Positions 52,071 to 61,321 of a DNA stretch of 64,000 bases are shown in pieces. The first letter of the stretch is position 1, and each line of letters opens with the position of its first letter. The notes below the pieces were generated by a model, which saw only the letters and a list, made by a program, of their open reading frames with translations, did no database searches and had not been told where the DNA came from. The translations under genes and the position numbers were made by a program. This stretch comes from Lachnospiraceae bacterium UBA3814 (GTDB lineage: Bacteria; Bacillota; Clostridia; Lachnospirales; Lachnospiraceae): NCBI GenBank assembly GCA_002368575.1, contig DFEA01000018.1, positions 4,053-68,052 on the forward strand, written 5' to 3'.

Positions 52071-53771
52071 TCAGGAGGTCTGCAGCTCATATATTACCCT
52101 GTATATACCGTCTTTCTCAATCAGCTCCTCGTGAGTCCCCTCCTCCAGTATCCTTCCCTTATCCATCACATAGATCCTGTCGGCGTTCATGAGCGTCATT
52201 ACTCTGTGAGATATCAGTATGACGGTCGAGCCTTTTGTACGTTTTGTGACAGAGCGCCTGATCTTAAGGTCAGTCTGCGCATCCACTGCCGACAGGGAAT
52301 CGTCAAAAATGCAGATCTGAGGCCTTTTTATAAGCATCCTTGCGATCGCCGCACGCTGCTTCTGTCCGCCCGAAAGGGTCACTCCTCTTTCCCCCACAAA
52401 GGTATCATAGCCATGATCCAGTCTTTCCGCGGCCTCTGAGAGCATGGAGGTCTCCGCGGCCTCAGCGATCAGTTCTTTGTCCGCCTCATCCACGGAAACG
52501 GCTATATTTTCAGCAAGCGTACCCGAAAAAAGATACGGCTCCTGCAGGACAAAGCCGGTATTGTTCCTGAGATAGGCTGTATCTATATCCCTGATATCCA
52601 CTCCTCCTATGGATATCTCTCCCTGACCCTCAGGCAGCGGATAGAGCTTGTCCAGAAGGTACATAAGTGTGGATTTCCCTGATCCTGTGGCCCCTAATAT
52701 GCCCGTGGTGCCTCCGGCTTTGAGCTTCATATTAAGGCCGTTCAATACCTCCTTTGTATCCCCGGCATAGGAAAAGTGTATATCCTTAAGAAGGATATCT
52801 CCGTTAAGGGAGGGTCTGAGGGCTCCCCCGTCCTCCTCTACGGTGCTGTCAAGTATGAAGCGTATACGGTCAAGCGATACATCTGCCTTACTCTTTTCGG
52901 AGATCACACGGCCAAGGTTTCTGACCGGCCTTGAGAGCATGATATTGTAGGATATAAAAGCAAGATAGTCGCCCGCCGAAAGCTCCCCGCCCACACAGAA
53001 ATAAGCTCCCAGCGCAACGATAATGAGGATCTGCAGCCATCCTATGAGATCATTTGCCGCCCAGAACACAGCTCCGAGTCTCATGAGCTCCACCCACATT
53101 TCGGTATAAGAGTTATTTTTCTTCTCAAAACGCTTCCGTTCGTAATTCTCTCTGCCGAAGGCCCTGACTACGCGGATACCGGTGAGGTTCTCCTGTGCAA
53201 TGGCGGAGAGCTTCCCCTCCTCCACATCAGCCTTTAAAAAGGCGCTTCTCATCCTGCCATGGAAATACATGGAGTAAAGCACCACGACAGGTATCATCAA
53301 AGCGGCACAGAGAGTAAGCCGTGTATGTATACCGGCCATAAAGACCAGTGAGAGAACTATAAGCATTATTATCCTTAAAAGCTCTGACAGCTGCTCCGAG
53401 ATAAAGTTTTTGATGGTCTCAACATCGGAGGTGCACCGTTGTATGATATCTCCCGTGTGTACCTCCTGATACCAGGAAAAGGGGAGGCGTACTATGTGAG
53501 AGTAGAGAAGGTCTCTGGTCCGCTTCACCAACCCCTCGGTGCCGCGTGCATTGCAGATCTGGGCTAAATACCTGAAGGCGGCTGCGGCAATGGCAATAAG
53601 AAGAACCGCCGCGGCGGTCAGAGGAAGGAGCTCCGGCTTACCGCTCAAAAGCGAATCGACCGAGTACCCCACTATCCGCGGACCCGCAAGATCTAAGAGA
53701 GTAACTGCCGCGGTAAATATTACGGTAAGCGCAAAATATACTCCGCTCCCTTTAAGTAATCTGATGATCAT
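52071..53771 (-). CDS. ABC exporter half-transporter B (fused permease/ATPase)
   Basis: A 566-residue half exporter: six membrane helices (1 to about 310) and an ATPase domain. Walker A is GATGSGKST and the signature LSGGQKQRAAIARM is normal, but Walker B reads CIFDDSLSAVD, with Asp where the catalytic Glu should be. With the partner at 53792-55585 this gives one degenerate and one active ATP site, typical of heterodimeric exporters such as TM287/288 or BmrCD. It is downstream in the two-gene minus-strand operon, 20 bases from the partner. Substrate unknown (drug, lipid or peptide). Confidence 0.9.
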   Translation of the reverse strand: MIIRLLKGSGVYFALTVIFTAAVTLLDLAGPRIVGYSVDSLLSGKPELLPLTAAAVLLIAIAAAAFRYLAQICNARGTEGLVKRTRDLLYSHIVRLPFSWYQEVHTGDIIQRCTSDVETIKNFISEQLSELLRIIMLIVLSLVFMAGIHTRLTLCAALMIPVVVLYSMYFHGRMRSAFLKADVEEGKLSAIAQENLTGIRVVRAFGRENYERKRFEKKNNSYTEMWVELMRLGAVFWAANDLIGWLQILIIVALGAYFCVGGELSAGDYLAFISYNIMLSRPVRNLGRVISEKSKADVSLDRIRFILDSTVEEDGGALRPSLNGDILLKDIHFSYAGDTKEVLNGLNMKLKAGGTTGILGATGSGKSTLMYLLDKLYPLPEGQGEISIGGVDIRDIDTAYLRNNTGFVLQEPYLFSGTLAENIAVSVDEADKELIAEAAETSMLSEAAERLDHGYDTFVGERGVTLSGGQKQRAAIARMLIKRPQICIFDDSLSAVDAQTDLKIRRSVTKRTKGSTVILISHRVMTLMNADRIYVMDKGRILEEGTHEELIEKDGIYRVIYELQTS

Positions 53772-53791
53772 TCATGCCTCCGTAAGACGGT

Positions 53792-55585
53792 TTAAAACTG
53801 TGAGTTAAAGGACTGTGCCGTATACAGGTCGTGATAATAGCCGTTTTTCTTAAGAAGCTCCTCATGTGTTCCCTGCTCCACGATCTTTCCATCCTTCACC
53901 GCCAGGATCGTGTCCGCCTGGACAATTGTGGAAAGCCTGTGGGCGATGACAAACGAGGTCCTGCCCTTTATAACGGTACGGATGGCCTTTTGTATTTTCT
54001 GCTCCGTTATAGTATCTATTGAGGAGGTCGCTTCATCAAGAATGAGGATGGCGGGATCTGAAAGAATGGCTCTCGCAAAGGACAGAAGCTGTCTTTCGCC
54101 CATGGAAAGCGAGCCGCCGCCTTCACCTATCTCACCGTCAAGCCCTCCCTCTATCCTGTCAAGGATATATTCCGCCTCCGCAAGGCGAAGTGCTTCAAGT
54201 ATCTCCCGGTCGGAGGCATCAGGCCTTCCGTATCTCAGATTGTCCCTGACAGTCCCGGAAAAAAGATGGGGAGACTGCAGTACATATCCGATATGACTGT
54301 GAAGCCAGAGCTGTGACCGCTCCTTTACGTCCTTTCCGTCTATCAGGATCTGTCCGGAGGTCGGTTCAAAAAAACGGCATACCAGGTTCACAAGCGTGGT
54401 CTTTCCTGCACCCGTTTCCCCGACTATGGCTACGTTTGAAGCCTTTGGAACCTTAAGATTGAAATTGAGGAGTACATATTCCTCTCCATCCGGATAACGG
54501 AAGGAAACATCCCTGAATTCGATGTCGCCTTCAATTCCTTCCCAGTTTTCCTTTTTGGGATGAAAGCTGTCCCCGTATTTTTCGATGATCTCAGGTGGAT
54601 CAGAAACCTCGGATTCCGTCTCAAGGAGCTCTATAAGCCTTTCGGCGTTTGCCCTTACCTCGATAACTGCTGAGATGGTCCTTATCAGGTTCCTTATGGG
54701 CTCCAGCATTCCAAGAGCGTATGACATAAAAACGGTCATGGTCCCGATCATTACGATCCTCTCCTGTGTGAGCCTTCCGCCCTGGAGTAGCATAAGGGAC
54801 AGGGCCGCGGATGAAGCAAGCGTCACGGACGAGGAGAAAAGAGCGGAAAAATGAGAGGCTCTTACTGCATGCCGGCGATACTCCTCACTCTGCTCACTAA
54901 AGCGATGCCCCATTTTATCCTCGATGACGAGGGCCTTTATGGTCCTTGCACCCGTGATCCCTTCATTAAAGCTTCCTACTATCCTCGCATTGCTTTCCCT
55001 GACCCTCCGGTTTACGGCGATCAGCCTTCTCTGGAAATAGAAGCTTATGGCAAGCGCTGCGGGGACAAGAAGGAGATTTAAGAGAGCAAGCCTTACATTA
55101 ACGAAAAACATCACTATGAGGATGAGGATAAGATATGAGCCGTCCCATACGATATCCATGAGCCTCCAGGAGGCAAGCATCCCGAGCTTTCCGGTATCGC
55201 CCATCACCCTTGAATGTATATAGCCTACGCTGTTCTGATTAAAATATGAAAAGGAGAGAGTCTGCAGATGGCTGAAGGCCGCGTTTCTGAGATCCCTGTC
55301 TACAGACATCTCCACCCTTCCGGAAAGGCACATGCAGATATAGTTTCCTGTGGTCTGTATCAACAGTACAAGGATCCAGGCAATGGAGAAGGGCAGCAGT
55401 GTATCAAGGGTTTTGCGCCCCGCGAAATGCTCTATGGCATATCTGTTAAAAAGTGGAAATACAGAATCTGCTATTCCGCTCAGGATACCTAACAGGATCA
55501 TGACAAAGATTGTCCTGCGGTAAGGACGGACTATGGGAAAAAGTTTTTTTATCCAGTTTGAGTCGGCTTCATTTCTTTTCTTCAA
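53792..55585 (-). CDS. ABC exporter half-transporter A (fused permease/ATPase)
   Basis: A 597-residue half exporter with six membrane helices (about 25-330) and an ATPase domain. Walker A is GETGAGKTT and Walker B LILDEATSSID keeps the catalytic Glu, while the signature is changed to LSMGERQLLS. This is the complement of the degenerate Walker B in the partner. The gene starts ATG at 55585 on the minus strand, transcribed away from the flavin reductase-like gene. Confidence 0.9.
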   Translation of the reverse strand: MKKRNEADSNWIKKLFPIVRPYRRTIFVMILLGILSGIADSVFPLFNRYAIEHFAGRKTLDTLLPFSIAWILVLLIQTTGNYICMCLSGRVEMSVDRDLRNAAFSHLQTLSFSYFNQNSVGYIHSRVMGDTGKLGMLASWRLMDIVWDGSYLILILIVMFFVNVRLALLNLLLVPAALAISFYFQRRLIAVNRRVRESNARIVGSFNEGITGARTIKALVIEDKMGHRFSEQSEEYRRHAVRASHFSALFSSSVTLASSAALSLMLLQGGRLTQERIVMIGTMTVFMSYALGMLEPIRNLIRTISAVIEVRANAERLIELLETESEVSDPPEIIEKYGDSFHPKKENWEGIEGDIEFRDVSFRYPDGEEYVLLNFNLKVPKASNVAIVGETGAGKTTLVNLVCRFFEPTSGQILIDGKDVKERSQLWLHSHIGYVLQSPHLFSGTVRDNLRYGRPDASDREILEALRLAEAEYILDRIEGGLDGEIGEGGGSLSMGERQLLSFARAILSDPAILILDEATSSIDTITEQKIQKAIRTVIKGRTSFVIAHRLSTIVQADTILAVKDGKIVEQGTHEELLKKNGYYHDLYTAQSFNSQF

Positions 55586-55640
55586 CTCAGCTGCCCCGCT
55601 ATCGGTAGTGTGTCAGGCTCAGAGATGGCGTGAGGCCATT

Positions 55641-55691
55641 GCCTTACAGTTGCGTATCAGTTATTATAGACGATGATAAAACGTTATTCAA
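55641..55691. promoter_or_regulatory. Overlapping divergent promoters
   Basis: Plus strand: TTGCCT (55641-55646), 17 bases, TATTAT (55664-55669), start near 55676. Minus strand: TATAAT lies at 55670-55665 with a TTGAAT-like -35 at 55691-55686 (15-base spacing, suboptimal). The two -10 boxes overlap, so the promoters would compete. Confidence 0.45.
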
Positions 55692-55714
55692 GTGCGCGGA
55701 ATTACTCAGGAGAC

Positions 55715-56353
55715 ATGGAAAATAATAATATGAAAAGAGAAGAAAAACATACGCGGTGTCCCGAAAAGAAATGCTTTAATCCCGGTAATCTTCTGTATCC
55801 TCTTCCGGCGGTCATGGTTACCTGCGGGGATATGGAGAGATCAAACATCATAACGGTTGCCTGGGCGGGAACCGTATGCTCGGATCCCGCAATGGTCTCG
55901 ATATCGATAAGGCCGGAAAGATACTCCCATGGGATCATAAGCTCCACCGGTGAATTTGCGGTAAATCTTGTTACACGAAAGCTTATAAGGGCCACCGACC
56001 TTTGCGGGGTCATATCCGGAAGGAATACGGATAAATTCAGGGAGACCGGGCTTACAAAGGCGCAGGCCTTCAAGGTGAGCTGTCCTGTCATTGCCGAAAG
56101 CCCGGTGAGCATCGAATGCAGGGTTCAGAAGATCGTAAAGCTTGGGACCCATGACATGTTTCTGGCACGGGTCCTGTGTCTGGATGTTTCGGAAGCCGTT
56201 ATCGACAGGACCGGGAAATTCCTGCTCAACAGTTCAGGGCTTGCCGTATACTCCCATGGAGAATATTTCTCGCTGGGGGAGAAGCTTGGAAGCTTCGGAT
56301 ATTCAATAAGGAAAAAACCGAAGAAGAAAACAGATAAAAAGCGGCGAGGCTAG
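55715..56353 (+). CDS. Flavin reductase-like FMN-binding protein
   Basis: A 212-residue split-barrel flavoprotein: LYPLPAVMVTCGDMERSNII, TVAWAGTVCSDPAMVSISIR, the phosphate-binding STGEFAVNLVT and SPVSIECRVQKIVKLGTHDM. Relatives use FMN in reductases or bind flavin in oxygen-sensitive proteins of anaerobes. A lysine-rich tail (KKPKKKTDKKR) ends it. The ATG at 55715 follows TCAGGAGAC; upstream ATG 55673 lies before the predicted start of transcription. Confidence 0.82.
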   Translation: MENNNMKREEKHTRCPEKKCFNPGNLLYPLPAVMVTCGDMERSNIITVAWAGTVCSDPAMVSISIRPERYSHGIISSTGEFAVNLVTRKLIRATDLCGVISGRNTDKFRETGLTKAQAFKVSCPVIAESPVSIECRVQKIVKLGTHDMFLARVLCLDVSEAVIDRTGKFLLNSSGLAVYSHGEYFSLGEKLGSFGYSIRKKPKKKTDKKRRG

Positions 56354-56369
56354 CTCATTGTTATGAGCT
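56352..56369. terminator. Short palindromic hairpin between convergent genes
   Basis: AGCTCAT-TGTT-ATGAGCT (56352-56369) overlaps the flavin reductase stop codon and lies 22 bases from the end of the convergent lyase gene. There is no strong T-run; it is a weak candidate only. Confidence 0.35.
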
Positions 56370-56391
56370 GCCCGATAAAAGCCCTTCATTA

Positions 56392-57603
56392 TTATATGAA
56401 TACATATTTTTCCATTCTGCGGAAGGCTTCCTCCAGTAAGGCGCGAGGTGACGCCAGATTGAGACGGATATGACAGGGGCCCTCAAAGAGCCTTCCATCC
56501 TGCCAGCCGACGCCGACACGCCAGCCTGCGTTTATGACCTCATCGATGGTGCGTCCGTTTTTTTTGCAGTATTCCGAGCAGTCCATAAACAGCATATATG
56601 TTCCCTCAGACATGCTGCAGCTTACGCCGTCAAATGAACCGTTGATATATTCATGCGCCCAGCGGGCATTTCCCTCAAGGACCTCAAGAAGCTCCTCCAT
56701 CCACTCACGTCCCTCAGCACTGTATGCTCCGATGAGGGCATGCATTGAGAGAACGTTCATTTCGTTGTAATGTGTTTTTTCGGCGTGTTCCGTAATAGCT
56801 CTGCGCAGTCTGTCATTGTAGATGATATGATAGCTTCCAACAAGACCTGCCAGGTTGAAGGTCTTGCTGGGCGCGTATGCCGCTGCCGTATGCTCCTTTG
56901 ACCATCTGCTCACGCACTGCGTGGGGATATGCTTATGGCCCTTAAATGTCAGGTCCGCCCATATCTCATCGCTCAGGACCGTAACCTCATTAGCCTCAAA
57001 TACCTGCATCGCTCTCTCAAGCTCAGGCATGGTCCATACACGTCCCGTCGGATTGTGCGGTGAGCAGAAAACGGCAGTCCGTATATTGAACTCCTTTATT
57101 TTTCTGTCCATGTCATCATAGTCCATGCTCCACCTTCCGTTCCCGTCACGGATGAGGGGGCTGTATACGGAATGCCTTGAAAGTCCTTCTATATCATCCT
57201 TAAATCCAACATATACGGGACTGTGGAGCAAAATGTGATCTCCGGGCTTTGTAAGCACCTCCACAGCGCTTGACAGGAATCCGTGCACGCCGTTTTCATA
57301 CCCGATCTGCTCCACCGTAAGCTCCTTATGATAACCGCCGCTCTTACGCCAGTTTATGATGGACTGATAATACTCATCAGAGTAGTTGTAATATCCAAAC
57401 AGAGGATGCTCCGCCCGCTCGATGATATGCCGTGTTATGGAGGGGCAGGTCGCAAAATTCATATCCGCCACCCACAGAGGGATGAAATCAAAACCTTCCC
57501 CGGGAAGCTTTGGTTCAGTTCCCCATTTATGTGTGCCGACTGAATCATAGGCTGAGGCATCCTTACCTCTTCTGTCGATTATAGTTGTAAAATCATATTT
57601 CAT
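56392..57603 (-). CDS. PatB/MalY-type cystathionine beta-lyase/aminotransferase
   Basis: A 403-residue PLP enzyme starting YDFTTIIDRRGKDASAYDSV, then PLWVADMNFATCPSI, CSPHNPTGRVWTMPE and the PLP lysine in YAPSKTFNLAGLVGSYHI. The family contains C-S lyases that cleave cystathionine or cysteine (PatB, MalY). It probably serves methionine synthesis or cysteine breakdown. The 104-base upstream gap holds a GC hairpin (CGGCA/TGCCG arms near 57615-57645). Transcribed on the minus strand from 57603. Confidence 0.88.
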   Translation of the reverse strand: MKYDFTTIIDRRGKDASAYDSVGTHKWGTEPKLPGEGFDFIPLWVADMNFATCPSITRHIIERAEHPLFGYYNYSDEYYQSIINWRKSGGYHKELTVEQIGYENGVHGFLSSAVEVLTKPGDHILLHSPVYVGFKDDIEGLSRHSVYSPLIRDGNGRWSMDYDDMDRKIKEFNIRTAVFCSPHNPTGRVWTMPELERAMQVFEANEVTVLSDEIWADLTFKGHKHIPTQCVSRWSKEHTAAAYAPSKTFNLAGLVGSYHIIYNDRLRRAITEHAEKTHYNEMNVLSMHALIGAYSAEGREWMEELLEVLEGNARWAHEYINGSFDGVSCSMSEGTYMLFMDCSEYCKKNGRTIDEVINAGWRVGVGWQDGRLFEGPCHIRLNLASPRALLEEAFRRMEKYVFI

Positions 57604-57707
57604 TCAGCTTTTTCTCCCCACGGCGGCACACCCTCAGGTGAACTGCCGCGTCTCCTTTCGATCCTTTCTTTATTCATAAATAATCCTGCAGGGCAGCAGC
57701 ATCCGGC

Positions 57708-58661
57708 TTACAGGCTTTGGTGCAGTAGCATAAAATCCTCGATCCGCAGCTGCCGGTCGATCCAGCTTACCTGCTTTGCTTTTCGGACAATATCGCCAGG
57801 GCGCAGGTGACCGATGATAAGCGGTGACTCCGGGTCGTGTGCTGCCATATTTTTACGAACGACCTCTGCATCCGCGTTGGCATAGCAGTACCTGCAAAGA
57901 TGACCACAGGTATTGTACTGACCAATGTCTCCTGTGATGTAACAGGCGCATTCCCTGCGGTTGTTCGGATTTGGAGGTGCGTTCAGATGAAAGCCGATGG
58001 CGGCTTCAAGGGTATCAAGTGTCATACAGCCCGAGCAGTCGGCACCGGCAGCTTCAAGAGACGTGCTCTCTCCACAGGGCTTTATGACCATATCGTACTG
58101 TCTGCTGATATGTACCATGGCTTCAGTGAGCTGAAGCTGGCTGTCCGGGGGTACGCTCTGTGCCTCCGGATAATTACGGCGGACCTTATCATATAGATCT
58201 ATGAAGCTGATGACACAGACGTTAGTGTGACCGCAGAGGGTGGCTGCCATTTTCCTGAAGGCGTCGATATGACGGGCGATGGTCCACTCCTGATCAATAA
58301 TGATCGGATCATACCGCCATACGATGTTGTCCTTTCCCACAAGCCCGGAAAGCTCAATGAAGGCTTTGAGGACAGCGGATTTATCAGGTACATGCGGCTC
58401 AATATCACGGCCGTATGGCGTGATTGTCACAAACCAGTATTGACGGTAAGGGGCAAGCAGGTCCATATGCTTAAACATCGGCGCCGGATTCTTGGAGCAG
58501 AAGCAGATAAGATCCACTACGGCCGGATCAAGCTCATATCTGGTGACGGCTTTCGGATTGTAGGGATTCCGCACGAGGACATACCCCTCCTTAAGCCTGT
58601 TCGTAAACCATTCCGAATAAAACGCCGGGATGTCCGTTCGCTGTCCGGTTTGAATGATCAT
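57708..58661 (-). CDS. DUF1848 family protein
   Basis: A 317-residue protein of the DUF1848 family, recognised by MIIQTGQRTDIPAFYSEWF, SKNPAPMFKHMDLL, WRYDPIIID and a cysteine-rich end: CSGCM, CACYITGDIGQYNTCGHLCRYCYAN. The CxxxCxxC pattern suggests an Fe-S cluster and possible radical SAM relationship. The biochemical function is not known. It is a single minus-strand gene. Confidence 0.8.
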   Translation of the reverse strand: MIIQTGQRTDIPAFYSEWFTNRLKEGYVLVRNPYNPKAVTRYELDPAVVDLICFCSKNPAPMFKHMDLLAPYRQYWFVTITPYGRDIEPHVPDKSAVLKAFIELSGLVGKDNIVWRYDPIIIDQEWTIARHIDAFRKMAATLCGHTNVCVISFIDLYDKVRRNYPEAQSVPPDSQLQLTEAMVHISRQYDMVIKPCGESTSLEAAGADCSGCMTLDTLEAAIGFHLNAPPNPNNRRECACYITGDIGQYNTCGHLCRYCYANADAEVVRKNMAAHDPESPLIIGHLRPGDIVRKAKQVSWIDRQLRIEDFMLLHQSL

Positions 58662-59019
58662 ATCAGTTTCTCCATTGATCCCCTTGCTGCTGCATTGATT
58701 TCGGACGATACCTTTGCTGCATTCTCCATTTTACTACAGATCCGCGTGATGTTTTATACTGTTTTACACTTTTTTCACACTGAAAGGTAGTCGTCTTTAC
58801 ATCGTAAATAAAGAGAAGCACCCGCTTACGCGAGTGCTTTAATTCTCTCACTTTATAAAAAAATTGGATGGGCGGCGTATCCATCATATCAGGTTCCCCG
58901 GGGGGGCGCAGGGTGCCTTTCCTGCTCGTCAATTTCTTTACAGCGTTAAATTAGCATTTTATGTCCGGTCAGTCAAGGTCTATTTGCTGGTTTTCTCAAT
59001 TTAACATATCAAAATCTTC
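58662..59019. other. Intergenic region with one terminator-like hairpin
   Basis: A hairpin AGCACCCGC (58817-58825) with GCGAGTGCT (58830-58838), one mismatch, is followed by TTTAATTCTCT and could stop transcription in the plus direction or, read the other way, on the minus strand. A GC-rich patch (CCCCGGGGGGGCGC near 58898) stands out. I see no convincing gene. Confidence 0.45.
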
Positions 59020-59048
59020 TTGTGTACAAAACCTGCTTATGATATCAT
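59020..59048 (+). promoter_or_regulatory. Promoter of the structured RNA
   Basis: TTGTGT (59020-59025) and TATCAT (59043-59048) with 17-base spacing predict a start near 59055. Confidence 0.6.
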
Positions 59049-59054
59049 ATATCT

Positions 59055-59312
59055 AGTAATTCAGTCACAAAAGAATAGGGTACATGGTGTACCGCCTGAA
59101 CAGAGCGGCAACTCTGTCAGGCAAAGCACAGCGGAATCAGCGCTGCACCATACAGATTGATCTGCGATACACTCAACGCTATTTTACCCCATTTGCATTA
59201 ATGGGTAAAGTGATTTTTGCTTTGGGTGCTTTATCGATCAGATTGGTTTGTTGTATTTCCGATAAATAACGGATATGAAGTGTAGACGTACATTTCGTAT
59301 CCGTTTTTTCTT
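59055..59312 (+). ncRNA. Candidate structured non-coding RNA or riboregulatory leader
   Basis: About 258 bases between a promoter and a strong terminator (59268-59284 with 59289-59305, 17 pairs with two wobbles, then TTTTTTCTTTT). Inside are arms ATGGTG (59084-59089) and CACCAT (59146-59151) enclosing two hairpins: GCCTG-A-ACAGAG (59094-59105) with CTCTGTCAGGC, and CAGCG with CGCTG around 59129-59145. Further hairpins lie at CAGA/TCTG and near 59186-59210. I do not recognise the class; SRP, 6S, tmRNA, T-box and c-di-GMP folds do not fit well. It may be an independent RNA or a switch for the surface gene downstream. A second 11-pair hairpin (59330-59340 with 59365-59375) lies before that gene. 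Confidence 0.6.
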
Positions 59313-59417
59313 TTGTCTGGGTTATGAATATGATGATAGGGCGGGCAGGATTCGTTTTGCCTTACCTATCATCATAGCGGACAATTAATAAAACCAAATT
59401 TGAAAGGAGAAGAATCA

Positions 59418-61091
59418 ATGTTTTTTAAGAGATTGGTCACTCTGGTTCTGGCAACTGCCGTCGCTTTTACTTCACTTCCGTCAAGTATTGTCACTGCCAC
59501 GGAAACGGAAGCCACGCCAATAAGCTTTGATGCAGTTATTCCTCATGAGATAGAAGAAACGCAGACCATTGGCCAAAAGGTGATAATGAATATTACATCT
59601 GATGCGTTTTCAAACTGGTATAAGCTGCCACTGGATAATTCTTATATGCTGAATGCTGAATTAAAATTTCCCTCTTCTTGTGAATGCGGTATATATGTCT
59701 ATGATTTTACCGGTACACAATTATTTCGATTAACCGGAAGTGATTCTCGCCTTGTTATACCTCTTTTAAAAGGAGAGTATTATTTGTATGTATACTGTGG
59801 CGGCGCATCAGGAGAACCGAAAGGACAGATGGAATATGGTATTTATCCATTAGATGTAGATAGAAATTATCAGTCGTTTGTTGAGAGATATGACGATATG
59901 TCTACGAGAAACGATACATATGCTAAAGCAAGTATAATTGAGGTAGGTAAAACATATCACGGCATTCTGGGATCACAAAATCCCAATGATTACTATAAGA
60001 TTACGGTAGGGGCCGGAGGAGCAGGGATACAGTATAATCTAACGTTCTATAATGCGAGAGGATTAGCGGATGATACTGAATTTGCTATCCTTGATGAAAA
60101 CCTGAAGAGTTTATTACATCAACTTGGTAATGGTCTTTTTTATTATACGCTAAAAGAAGGGACATACTATCTACATCTGCATCGTGGTGCTGACGATGAT
60201 TCTTCCTATGAGATCGTGACCACAAGTCTGGGTACACCTGAATCCAGTTTCACCGTTACCTTTAACACAAATGGCGGATCAAACGTTGCTTCTCAGACAG
60301 TAGCTTCAGGGGCAGCAGCTACAAAGCCCGCGGCTCCTGTTAAAGACGGTTATACATTCGGAGGCTGGTATCAGGACAGTTCTTTGACTACCCCATGGAA
60401 CTTTTCCAGTCCGGTAACAAATGATATGACACTATATGCCAGGTGGGAAAAACAAGCAGCCTTCACCGTGACCTTTGACACAAATGGCGGATCAAGTATT
60501 GCATCCCAGACAGTATCTTCAGGGGCGGTGGCGACAAAGCCCGCTGATCCTGTTAAGGCTGGTTATATTTTCAAGGGCTGGTATCAGGACAGTACTCTGA
60601 CTACGGCATGGAACTTTTCCAGTCCGGTCACGAAGGATATGACACTATATGCCAGGTGGGAAAAAGAAGTAACCTATACCGTGACCTTTAACACAAATGG
60701 CGGATCAAGTATTGCATCCCAGACAGTATCTTCAGGAGGGACAGTAACGAGACCTGCTGATCCTGTCTTGTCCGGATATACTTTCAGGGGCTGGTATCAG
60801 GATAGCGCTTTGACTACGGCATGGAACTTTTCCAGTCCCGTCACAAAGGATATGACACTATATGCCGGCTGGAATATCACTGTTGACAGGACAATTTCTG
60901 TTGGCAGAAAAACCACCTTAGCAGTAAACAAGAAAATTGCGAAGGTGAGCGTTTCTAATAAGAATATAGCAAAGGTAAAGAAGAAGGGTAAGAAAGTAAT
61001 AGTTACCGGAAAAACACCCGGGGTCATCACCATCACTGCATATAATAAAAAAGGCAGAATTTTGGGAAGATGGGTGATTGGAGTAGAATAA
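59418..61091 (+). CDS. Secreted surface protein with InlB-type B repeats
   Basis: A 557-residue exported protein. Residues 1 to about 27 form a signal peptide (MFFKRLVTLVLATAVAFTSL). Residues about 30-280 look like two beta-sandwich PPC-like domains (GEYYLYVYCGG; EGTYYLHLHRGADDDSSYEI). Three 71-residue InlB B-type repeats follow (TVTFNTNGGS ... GWYQDS ... MTLYARW). The last 60 residues are Lys-rich and Big2-like (SVSNKNIAKVKKKGKKVIV). No LPXTG anchor is visible. Base composition is AT-richer than the housekeeping genes. The ATG at 59418 follows GAAAGGAGAAG. A role in adhesion is inferred from the repeats. Confidence 0.82.
   Translation: MFFKRLVTLVLATAVAFTSLPSSIVTATETEATPISFDAVIPHEIEETQTIGQKVIMNITSDAFSNWYKLPLDNSYMLNAELKFPSSCECGIYVYDFTGTQLFRLTGSDSRLVIPLLKGEYYLYVYCGGASGEPKGQMEYGIYPLDVDRNYQSFVERYDDMSTRNDTYAKASIIEVGKTYHGILGSQNPNDYYKITVGAGGAGIQYNLTFYNARGLADDTEFAILDENLKSLLHQLGNGLFYYTLKEGTYYLHLHRGADDDSSYEIVTTSLGTPESSFTVTFNTNGGSNVASQTVASGAAATKPAAPVKDGYTFGGWYQDSSLTTPWNFSSPVTNDMTLYARWEKQAAFTVTFDTNGGSSIASQTVSSGAVATKPADPVKAGYIFKGWYQDSTLTTAWNFSSPVTKDMTLYARWEKEVTYTVTFNTNGGSSIASQTVSSGGTVTRPADPVLSGYTFRGWYQDSALTTAWNFSSPVTKDMTLYAGWNITVDRTISVGRKTTLAVNKKIAKVSVSNKNIAKVKKKGKKVIVTGKTPGVITITAYNKKGRILGRWVIGVE
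60249..60887 (+). repeat. Three 213-bp direct repeats inside the surface protein gene
   Basis: Units start at 60249, 60462 and 60675 and encode the three InlB-type repeats. The DNA is highly similar (shared ACAAATGGCGGATCAA and GGAACTTTTCCAGTCC), so copy number may vary by recombination. Confidence 0.85.
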
Positions 61092-61117
61092 TTGGTATTG
61101 TTGATCAATCAGACTAT

Positions 61118-61152
61118 GGGAGAGGATGGATCCTCTCCCAAGCAGTTTTATT
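61118..61152 (+). terminator. Terminator after the surface protein gene
   Basis: GGGAGAGGAT (61118-61127) pairs perfectly with ATCCTCTCCC (61130-61139); AAGCAGTTTTATT follows. Confidence 0.6.
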
Positions 61153-61321
61153 ATTTTAGCCTCCGTTTTGTTACGACTTCTCATGACGATTACAATCTCA
61201 TAGAGATTTTCATTACATAGATCATGAGAGGATGAACCGGGAAGGAAAAGGGCCGTTAGAAGTTTACATTCCGTACAGGGAATAGTAAATAGCATTATGT
61301 GAGGTATATGGAGATATTACA

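Noticed and set aside
58663..58932. 89-codon minus-strand open frame upstream of the DUF1848 gene
   Set aside because: It runs through a terminator-like hairpin and a GC-rich patch and lacks recognisable domains or a ribosome site.
59070..59125. T-box-like ACCGCC segment
   Set aside because: The AGGGTGGNACCGCG motif is not matched, there is no specifier domain and the downstream gene is not a synthetase or amino acid gene.
59094..59170. c-di-GMP-I riboswitch (GCAAAGC similarity)
   Set aside because: Only a short GGCAAAGC match was seen; the tetraloop and receptor stems of the class are missing.
59084..59269. 61-codon open frame within the structured RNA
   Set aside because: It covers hairpins, has no ribosome site and a random-looking product; the RNA interpretation fits better.
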